Assembly (NCBI GenBank): GCA_964459305.1
Contig: CAYWNA010000338.1
Location: forward strand, 1-12,413
Direction: 5' to 3'
DNA length: 12,413 bases
Origin: CAYWNA01 sp964459305
Lineage (GTDB): Bacteria > Planctomycetota > Planctomycetia > Pirellulales > Pirellulaceae
Positions 7,466 to 12,413 of the stretch are shown here, piece after piece. Every line of letters begins with the position of its first letter. Position 1 is the stretch's first letter. The notes below the pieces were generated by a model. It did no database searches, was not told the origin of the DNA, and was given only the letters and a program-made list of their open reading frames with translations. The position numbers were made by a program, and so were the translations under genes.

Positions 7466-7945
7466 ATGTCGAGAATTATTCAACTAGTCGTCGTGCTTAC
7501 AGTTGTCGGGGGCCTGGCATGGGCCGTTTCGAGCTTTGCCATCGCCAACTCCGACGAACAAACGAGCCGCGTCGAGCGCGCGGCCGTCGAGTCCAGCGAC
7601 CTCCACCCCGCCGGCGCTTTCTTGCTGGCGGCCAGGTACCACTTGCGCACCCGCACTACCCGGTTCTTCCGGCGCTCGACGGGCCACGATCGCTCCTATC
7701 GCGGGAACCGCTACTATCGTGGCAGGTCGGTCACACCGGCGCCTCGCCCCAGCGACATTCGTGGCGAACCGGCAAGCCCCGAGAAAACGGACCAGGCGAC
7801 CAGGTACCACCTGCGTACTCGCACCACACGGTTCTTCCGCCGGGCCATCGCTGCCGACCTGGCCACCTCGCAAGATCTGCAACTGGCGGCCAGGTACCAC
7901 CTGCGTACTCGCACCACGCGGTTCTTCCGCCGGGCCACGGCCTAG
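7466..7945 (+). CDS. Small exported basic protein with three ARYHLRTRTTRFFRR repeats
   Basis: A 159-aa protein of no recognised family. Residues 1-26 (MSRIIQLVVVLTVVGGLAWA continuing to SSFAIA) are a signal peptide, so the mature protein is exported. It holds three near-identical units, A[A/T]RYHLRTRTTRFFRR, at about residues 55-70, 111-126 and 141-156, the last one almost at the C-terminus. Each unit carries six Arg plus a His, with aromatic Tyr and Phe residues. Other basic stretches (SYRGNRYYRGRS) lie between units 1 and 2. An adjacent ATG at 7463 is also possible, but AAGGGG (7454-7459) is better spaced for 7466. The gene stands alone behind a sigma-54 promoter and ends in a strong hairpin. 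Binding to nucleic acid or an anionic wall or polysaccharide, or cleavage into cationic peptides, are all possible; none is shown. No Cys residues are present in the repeats. Confidence 0.75.
   Translation: MSRIIQLVVVLTVVGGLAWAVSSFAIANSDEQTSRVERAAVESSDLHPAGAFLLAARYHLRTRTTRFFRRSTGHDRSYRGNRYYRGRSVTPAPRPSDIRGEPASPEKTDQATRYHLRTRTTRFFRRAIAADLATSQDLQLAARYHLRTRTTRFFRRATA
7628..7936 (+). repeat. Three in-frame 48-51-bp coding repeats
   Basis: Copies lie at 7628-7675, 7796-7846 and 7886-7936. Copies 2 and 3 differ at 2 of 51 bases (7799 versus 7889, and 7828 versus 7918). Copies 1 and 3 differ at seven of 16 codons, and all seven changes are synonymous (Leu, Arg and Thr codons). Copy 2 is therefore a recent duplicate or a gene-conversion product of copy 3, and copy 1 is older. 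Confidence 0.9.
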
Positions 7946-7981
7946 TTCCGAACCAAACCCGCCATCTGTCAAGAAAGCACA

Positions 7982-8011
7982 ACAGCCCCGGAAGACACCT
8001 TCCGGGGCTGT
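7982..8011 (+). terminator. Strong hairpin terminator after the repeat-protein gene
   Basis: ACAGCCCCGGAAG (7982-7994) pairs perfectly over 13 bases with CTTCCGGGGCTGT (7999-8011) around the loop ACAC. It starts 36 bases after the stop codon. No T-run follows, so it is a hairpin-only terminator or an mRNA 3'-end stabiliser. Confidence 0.7.
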
Positions 8012-8081
8012 GCTACTAGGATGGGGGTTCGATCAGTTCATTGTGCCTACACCAACTGTGCGACTATGATCAGGAATGGCC

Positions 8082-8130
8082 GGTAGGTCCCGCTCGGCAA
8101 GCAGGACCTGCCAAGTCGTATAGACTTGGC
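8082..8130 (-). terminator. Double hairpin after the porin gene
   Basis: GGTAGGTCC (8082-8090) pairs with GGACCTGCC (8104-8112), and GCCAAGTC (8110-8117) pairs perfectly with GACTTGGC (8123-8130) around GTATA. The two stems overlap by three bases, so they may be alternative folds. They lie 28 bases past the porin stop codon on its transcript. No T-run is seen, so terminator function is inferred from position. Confidence 0.5.
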
Positions 8131-8157
8131 GCTGGGGGGATAACCATTGGACTGTTT

Positions 8158-9507
8158 TCATAGAACGAGTTCGAATCTCAACCCGGCGACGAAGGCATCG
8201 CGCTCGACACCACTGGGGTTGGTGATCACTTGCAGGTCGGGCTGGATCACGATGTACGGCGAGACTTGCATTTTGTAGTACGCTTCGAAAGCCGTTTCGT
8301 AGTCTGAGGGCAGCCCCATGCGATCGCTGAAAAAGACGTTCGCCATACCCACGCCCGTCATGTCATCATCGCGCCCGGGCACCAACCCCTTGTAAACCAG
8401 CCCGCCGCCGATGTAGTTGGGCACCTCGTTCCGGTCTTCCGGGGCCCAGCCGTAATGGACGAACATGCCCAAGCCCTGGTCGTCATCCTCATCCCAGGAT
8501 TCTTTGCAGATCATCTGATCCCAACCCAAGTGGACGCCGTGGTTGTCAGCGTAGGTGACGGCCGGGTTACCCGGGTCCTCGGGCTGGCCGTTGTGATGCC
8601 ACATTCCCACGTGCATATCGCCGGGTAGCTGGCCGCACAGCAGCGCCCACTGGGCCTTGAACTCACAGATGGAGAATATTTCACCGGTACCCGAGACCCC
8701 CCAAGTCCGGCCATCGGAGGCACCGTCGAACACACCCACGTTGAAGTTCAGCCAATCGGCGAGTTGAAAGAAGGTCACGACCCCCATCGCCTGATCGGGC
8801 CAAGCTGGCATGGGTATGTTGGGCTGCATTCCGAACGAGGCATTGACAAAATCGCCGCCCAAGTCGACCACGCCGAACTCGGCATTGGCGTCCTGCTTGC
8901 CCAACCGCATGGCGATCCGCCCGTCCAGCACGCCACGCTCCCACCAGAACTCGCTCATTTGGAAGCATTCTCTGTCCGCGTCGATATTGCTGACTGCTTG
9001 ATAGTCGCCTACATGCCGTCCCGTGATCCCTCGACCGTGCAGGGATTCGGCCAGCAAGAAGACAGTACCGCCGGGTGACAGGCACATCTCATCCAGGTCG
9101 GCGCTCAAGGCCAAATCGAATAGCCCCAAGTACTCGGTGGCATTACGCGTGTTGACTCCGCCGCGAGCATTGTTGAAGACTTCGCCCGTGTAAATGTACT
9201 CGATGGTCAACCCACCGTTCCCATGCAGAGGATACCCGAGCAGCCCCGGCGGCTCCTCGGCTTCGTACGGCTCGTATTCCATCGGTTCCGTACCATAGTC
9301 GTCCCTTTCGGCGGGCTCTGCCACGCTGGGCGACGCCGGCTGGCTCGTTGGAATTGCCTCTTGCTGTTTTTTCAGGTCCTTCGGATACCGCTTGAAACGC
9401 TTCGCCTGGGCGAAACCAGGAAGCAACAGCGCTACGGCAATTGCGAATAGAAGAACGCGAAAAGGAGAGAGTTGGGACGTGTTCTCCTCCTTGATTCTGT
9501 GGGACAT
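8158..9507 (-). CDS. OprB-like outer-membrane carbohydrate porin
   Basis: A 449-aa protein. Residues 1-35 form a signal peptide with an unusually long n-region, MSHRIKEENTSQLSPFR, ending PGFAQA. Residues about 40-90 are Pro/Glu-rich and probably periplasmic. From about 92 to the end are alternating beta strands of a barrel. OprB signatures include GGLTIEYIYTGEVF, a WWERG...RLGKQDAN...F block, and near the C-terminus YYKMQVSPYIVIQPDLQVI followed by NPS and FVAGLRFELVL. OprB porins pass sugars across the outer membrane; the substrate here is unknown. The start at 9507 is fixed by a perfect AAGGAGGAGA 4-5 bases upstream; a longer frame to 9552 has no such site. That ribosome-binding region is duplicated inside the coding sequence. 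The nearby M28 gene is divergent and 899 bases away. Confidence 0.88.
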   Translation of the reverse strand: MSHRIKEENTSQLSPFRVLLFAIAVALLLPGFAQAKRFKRYPKDLKKQQEAIPTSQPASPSVAEPAERDDYGTEPMEYEPYEAEEPPGLLGYPLHGNGGLTIEYIYTGEVFNNARGGVNTRNATEYLGLFDLALSADLDEMCLSPGGTVFLLAESLHGRGITGRHVGDYQAVSNIDADRECFQMSEFWWERGVLDGRIAMRLGKQDANAEFGVVDLGGDFVNASFGMQPNIPMPAWPDQAMGVVTFFQLADWLNFNVGVFDGASDGRTWGVSGTGEIFSICEFKAQWALLCGQLPGDMHVGMWHHNGQPEDPGNPAVTYADNHGVHLGWDQMICKESWDEDDDQGLGMFVHYGWAPEDRNEVPNYIGGGLVYKGLVPGRDDDMTGVGMANVFFSDRMGLPSDYETAFEAYYKMQVSPYIVIQPDLQVITNPSGVERDAFVAGLRFELVL

Positions 9508-9534
9508 TTTTCTCCTCCTTGATTCTTTTGTGGG
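9473..9534 (-). repeat. Tandem duplication of the porin translation-start region
   Basis: On the minus strand, CCCACAAAAGAATC followed by AAGGAGGAG and AAAAATGTCCCA (9534-9500) is followed at once by CCCACAGAATC, AAGGAGGAG and AACACGTCCCA (9503-9473). The two ribosome-binding sites are 28 bases apart. Where the upstream copy has the ATG start, the inner copy has ACG. The inner copy is translated as HRIKEENTS at the front of the signal peptide. If the inner ACG were ATG, the product would start MSQLSPFRVLLFAIA, a signal peptide of ordinary length. Confidence 0.8.
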
Positions 9535-9675
9535 CGAGGCCGACAGCCACAATCGCTGTCAGCACGATCATGCACACATCCTGCCCGTTTTGCTCGTATT
9601 GGCGATGTGCCCTTGCCCTGTCCAACCGGGCGCCAATTCAATTCTCCCAGTTTTCGAGTCGAGACCAACAAAAAC

Positions 9676-9727
9676 AGGCACAACCGGGGTCCCTTTTGTT
9701 GCGCAAGAGGTGACCTCGGTTGTGCCT
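9676..9727 (-). terminator. Rho-independent-type terminator in the porin leader
   Basis: AGGCACAACCGGGGTC (9676-9691) pairs with GACCTCGGTTGTGCCT (9712-9727), 16 bases with one mismatch and a 20-base loop. On the minus strand the stem is followed by GTTTTTGTT, a T-run; on the plus strand there is none. No recognised minus-strand gene ends here. It lies about 170 bases upstream of the porin ATG, so it is either an attenuator in a long porin leader or the end of an unrecognised short RNA encoded to the right. Confidence 0.6.
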
Positions 9728-9976
9728 TCAACTAACAGGCCCCAAGTCCTGCTCGCTAAGGTCCGTCGGCCGAGCCCGTCCAGAGGCTCGCACGGATCGC
9801 GGACGCAATGCCTGTCGTCCGCGTCATTTCGAACGTATCGACCATGCCAATTCGCCACTCCAGACTTATGCCGTTGGTTCAATTTGCCAGGATAATGCCG
9901 ACAATTCGGATTAGACGGGGTCCGGCTCGGGCGTGTACCCCAGCTCACGGAGATCCGTTCATTGGGCGTGCGGGCT

Positions 9977-10030
9977 GGGGCGTTGAAAATGCGGCCTTGA
10001 CACGGTAATCCGAAGGAAGGACCGCAGGCG
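9977..10030 (-). repeat. Dispersed repeat C, copy 2 (inverted relative to copy 1)
   Basis: The reverse complement matches 1-54 with about six mismatches and no gaps. It overlaps the end of the bulged stem at 9938-9980. Translated on the minus strand it would read DYRVKAAFSTP, but copy 1 has no matching gene, so the conservation is not coding. Confidence 0.7.
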
Positions 10031-10063
10031 ATTTCTCTTCCGTGGAGTTAAGGCTGCCCACGT

Positions 10064-10115
10064 GGGAGGGCGAGGCTCCCGCCGAGCCGCGGCTCCGCAG
10101 GAGCGTCGCCCTCCC
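10064..10115. repeat. Long palindrome, type 2, intact copy
   Basis: GGGAGGGCGAGGCTCC at the left pairs with GGAGCGTCGCCCTCCC at the right, with GAGCCGCGGCTC symmetrical in the middle, so nearly all 52 bases can form one hairpin. The left arm matches that of 5645-5714. In one reading frame it encodes strings such as APAEPRLGGSLALP, known to me from planctomycete spurious proteins. Confidence 0.7.
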
Positions 10116-10406
10116 GAAACAAAACCCGAACGATCGCAATATTCACGCTATAGCAACTTTGGCGCCCCCTAGCCGCGGGCTCTTGCGAATACGACGCGGA
10201 CCGCATCGGCGATCCCGATGAACGGCCTGCTCCGGCGCCGCCTCCCGGACAATCGCACAGAACTTCCAAATTTTCCTCAAGTGCCGCAGCCGTGACCTAC
10301 ATTTCACCGAGGCAGCGTTCGCTCGCCTCGTCGTTTCGTTCAGAAGTCTCTTCTGGTTTCCCTTCTCGATCAGCTTTCGCTGAACACGTTTTGAAAGGTA
10401 CCGGTG

Positions 10407-11972
10407 ATGCGCACTTATCATCTGGCGATGCGTCTGTCGGCGCTCGTCTCTGCTCTTTCGTTTTCTTGTTGGGCCACTTTCTGTCACGCAGAAAAAAGAA
10501 CATCCTCCTATCGTGCAGCACTGGAATCCATCAGTGCCCAGCAGCTTCAACAACATGTTGCCTACCTGGCCGACGATGCGTTGGAGGGCCGCGAACCCGG
10601 TACAAGCGGTGGCCGGCAGGCCGGCGACTATCTGCGGCGTCAACTGGAGCAGTTGACCATCCGAGGTGCAGGCGTCGACGGCGGGTTCGTCCAACCTTTT
10701 AATCCCAACTTCCGAAACGTTCTTGGCATCATCGAGGGAAGCGATCCAGAGTTGAAGGAAGAGATTGTGCTCGTGTGTGCCCACTACGATCACGTCGGAT
10801 ACGGCACAGAAGAAAACAGCGCTGGGCCGATTGGGCAGATCCACAACGGCGCTGACGACAATGCCAGCGGAACCGCCGCACTGCTCGAATTGGCCGAAGC
10901 ACTCACACGCCTGCCCCAGCCACCCAGGCGGTCTATTCTGTTCGCCTTTTGGGACGCAGAAGAGATGGGAATGTTCGGCTCCAGACACTGGGTTGCCCAT
11001 CCGACGATCCCTTTGGATCGCGTGGTGGCAGCGATCAATTTAGATATGGTCGGCCGTCTCCGTGACAATCGCCTGACCGTCTACGGAACGCGCAGCGGCT
11101 TCGGCTTCCGGCGGCTGCTCAGCCAGCAGAACGATGCCGTGGGGCTAGAGATCGACTTCTCTTGGGAACTGGAAGACGACAGCGATCACTATGCTTTCTT
11201 CGATCGTGGCATCCCCGTGCTGTTTCTGCACACGGGTCTCCACGACGAGTTTCATTCCCCCCGAGATGATGCACATTTGATCAACAGTCAAGGAATGAAC
11301 CGGGTCGTCAGGCTGTTGTTCCATTTCGCATGCGATTTGGGCGAACGACCAAAGACCCCGGATTTTCGCCAGGCGGCAAGCAGCGAGACGGAGATCCTTC
11401 GTCAGCAACTGGCAAACTACGCACCCACGTTCCTGGACCGGTTCGGTGCACGATTCGGCCGACCGTCTCCTCGCCAGCCGTCCGGCGTTCGGATATCGCG
11501 AGTTGTCTACAACGCACCGGCCGCAAGAGCTGGCCTCCGCACCGGCGATCGGATCGTCCGATTTGGCGGGAGCGAGGTCCCTTCCGAAGACTACTTGACC
11601 TCTGCCGTACTGCTTGCCCCGCATCAAGTACCCGTCGTTGTCCGGCGAGGAAACCAACGAGAAACGCTGGAACTATCAGTCCAACTCGACGGCAATCCCT
11701 TGCGGATTGGGATCACCTGGCGGGAAGACGACGCCGAGCCCGGCACCGTCATTCTCACCCACGTCGTCACAGGTTCGCCTGCGGCGAATGCCGGACTCCG
11801 TGCCGGAGATCGCATCTACCAAGTCGCCACTCAGGACTTCGCCGACGGCGATGCCTTCATCAGTCTGGTCAATAATCCTTCCGATATGCTGCAATTCCTG
11901 GTGGAACGCGACGGACAACTCCGCACTGTCGTAGTCTATTTCCATGGTGATTTGCAGAAGCACGCCGCATGA
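10407..11972 (+). CDS. Exported M28-family zinc metallopeptidase with two PDZ domains
   Basis: A 521-aa protein. Residues 1-28 are a signal peptide (cleavage near CHA). The M28 domain is at about 45-310. The two-zinc site is complete: H126-Y-D128 (AHYDH), D151 (GADDNASG), the catalytic Glu185 and ligand Glu186 (FWDAEEMG), D213 (NLDMVGR) and H283 (EFHSPRDD). M28 enzymes are mostly aminopeptidases releasing N-terminal residues. Two PDZ domains follow, at about 357-425 (APAARAGLRTGDRI) and 430-510 (SPAANAGLRAGDRI), which usually bind peptide C-termini or hold the enzyme in a complex. I start at ATG 10407, with AAGG 8 bases upstream, rather than at the adjoining GTG 10404. The gene stands alone behind a long repeat-rich region. 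Periplasmic or extracellular peptide degradation is likely; the substrate is unknown. Confidence 0.92.
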   Translation: MRTYHLAMRLSALVSALSFSCWATFCHAEKRTSSYRAALESISAQQLQQHVAYLADDALEGREPGTSGGRQAGDYLRRQLEQLTIRGAGVDGGFVQPFNPNFRNVLGIIEGSDPELKEEIVLVCAHYDHVGYGTEENSAGPIGQIHNGADDNASGTAALLELAEALTRLPQPPRRSILFAFWDAEEMGMFGSRHWVAHPTIPLDRVVAAINLDMVGRLRDNRLTVYGTRSGFGFRRLLSQQNDAVGLEIDFSWELEDDSDHYAFFDRGIPVLFLHTGLHDEFHSPRDDAHLINSQGMNRVVRLLFHFACDLGERPKTPDFRQAASSETEILRQQLANYAPTFLDRFGARFGRPSPRQPSGVRISRVVYNAPAARAGLRTGDRIVRFGGSEVPSEDYLTSAVLLAPHQVPVVVRRGNQRETLELSVQLDGNPLRIGITWREDDAEPGTVILTHVVTGSPAANAGLRAGDRIYQVATQDFADGDAFISLVNNPSDMLQFLVERDGQLRTVVVYFHGDLQKHAA

Positions 11973-12085
11973 TCACCCAACGGTATCTTCTCAATTGCCA
12001 GCAATACGACAATGCGTTGCGATTTCTCGAAGGCCGGCGCATAGAACTGGTTCAGCGTGACATGGCGCGATGCCTCGGCTCTTGA
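11969..12085 (+). CDS. Possible 38-aa frame coupled to the peptidase stop codon
   Basis: The ATG overlaps the TGA of the peptidase gene as ATGA, the arrangement used for translational coupling. The frame reads MITQRYLLNCQQYDNALRFL and ends at 12085, inside dispersed repeat B that begins at 12053. There is no recognised family and no own ribosome-binding site. It may be chance, or the front of a gene cut by insertion of the repeat. Confidence 0.2.
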   Translation: MITQRYLLNCQQYDNALRFLEGRRIELVQRDMARCLGS

Positions 12086-12186
12086 ATGTAGGCCGAGTTC
12101 CCGCGTTTCCTGCGGCAAGGGGTGAATTATTCGCCTCTTTTCGCCCGCTAGTGAAAACGCAATCTATGTTTGCCTGATTGCCATCG
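12053..12186 (+). repeat. Dispersed repeat A/B, copy 2
   Basis: This is the direct-orientation partner of 7009-7141, with the conserved blocks CAGCGTGACAT, TCGGCTCTTGAA and GGGGTGAATTATTCGCC. It lies about 80 bases after the peptidase stop codon, whereas copy 1 lies upstream of a gene, so the element is not tied to one gene position. Confidence 0.65.
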
Positions 12187-12413
12187 CCGGGGTTGGGCCC
12201 GGGATAGTGGGAACCCGTCCCGAAATTCGTGGCATTAGAGACCAACAGCGCGGGCCGTTGCCATTGTGATGCGCGGTCCGATATGGCAGAGCATGATGCG
12301 TACGAACCGCGAAAGGAACTCGGCCTGCGAACGACGCTGGCAAAAGACGTTTGAGCGGCAGGCTCAGGACTCCTGATCTCGAATAATGACTAATCGGACG
12401 TTTCGGTTGCGTT
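12187..12413. other. Gene-free right edge
   Basis: No gene is visible in the last 227 bases. A weak hairpin lies at about 12198-12221 (CGGGA with TCCCG around GGG/CCC). No tRNA-like fold was found. Confidence 0.35.

Larger units (their letters stand above)
9728..10406. other. Long gene-free region upstream of the M28 peptidase
   Basis: No credible gene. It holds a small hairpin at 9798-9823 (CGCGGACG with CGTCCGCG), a larger bulged stem at 9938-9980 (CCCCAGC with GCTGGGG, plus CACG with CGTG), dispersed repeat C at 9977-10030 and a palindrome at 10064-10115. AAGG at 10395-10398 is the ribosome-binding site of the peptidase. No promoter is confidently seen. A minus-strand RNA ending at the terminator at 9676-9727 is possible. 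Confidence 0.45.

Noticed and set aside
7484..7972. Minus-strand frame across the three coding repeats
   Set aside because: The differences between repeat copies 1 and 3 are all synonymous in the plus frame, and the signal peptide and ribosome-binding site are on the plus strand.
9143..9625. Minus-strand frame overlapping the porin start (encoding MIVLTAIVAVGLAHKRIKEE)
   Set aside because: It looks hydrophobic but has no ribosome-binding site of its own and runs out of frame through the porin gene. The strong AAGGAGGAG serves the porin start.
9580..9640. Sigma-54-like TTGGCGCCCGGTTGGA on the minus strand before the porin
   Set aside because: The invariant GC of the -12 element is missing and three consensus positions differ.
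10143..11000. 285-codon open frame on the minus strand
   Set aside because: It overlaps the M28 peptidase, whose full zinc site is visible; its translation shows no domain, and its end lies in repeat-rich DNA.
7009..12186. CRISPR array or integron-like repeat set
   Set aside because: The repeats are unevenly spaced, of several unrelated families, and in part coding; there are no regular spacers and no cas or integrase gene.

Overview
The window looks like chromosomal DNA of a planctomycete, probably near Pirellulales, at about 58% G+C. This is an inference from three things. First, the intergenic palindromes belong to styles I associate with planctomycete genomes; read through, they encode strings such as GSAGASPS, TQARSASEG and APAEP. 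Second, there is a small protein built from MshEN-like helical repeats. Third, there are large exported multidomain hydrolases and an OprB-type porin. No rRNA, tRNA, transposase, integrase or CRISPR array was seen.

Layout. There are seven full-length genes, and their strands alternate strictly (+ - + - + - +), so no two intact neighbours form an operon. They are: (1) an exported protein with two nitrilase-fold domains (159-1973, +); (2) an exported fusion of a transglutaminase-like domain and a beta-lactamase-fold serine hydrolase (1995-4598, -); (3) a 146-aa MshEN-like repeat protein (5072-5512, +), preceded by what looks like a stump of a response-regulator gene (4939-5052) and a perfect operator-like palindrome (4897-4917); (4) a two-helix potassium channel with a cytoplasmic RCK/TrkA module (5741-6793, -); (5) a small exported, very basic protein with three copies of an ARYHLRTRTTRFFRR repeat (7466-7945, +), behind a near-consensus sigma-54 promoter; (6) an OprB-like outer-membrane porin (8158-9507, -), whose ribosome-binding and start region is tandemly duplicated; (7) an exported M28 metallopeptidase with two PDZ domains (10407-11972, +).

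Intergenic DNA is rich in dispersed elements: a pair of about 54-bp inverted copies (1-54 and 9977-10030), a pair of about 133-bp diverged direct copies (7009-7141 and 12053-12186), and four long palindromes (5543-5600, 5645-5714, 6871-6939, 10064-10115). Most lie between gene ends or in leaders.

Function. The genes do not form one pathway. The theme is the cell envelope: four or five products are exported (two hydrolases, a metallopeptidase, a porin, the basic repeat protein) and one is an inner-membrane channel. The most distinctive locus is the sigma-54-linked repeat protein at 7352-8011. Its repeat units have diverged at seven codons between copies 1 and 3 without changing one amino acid, which points to selection on the peptide itself.
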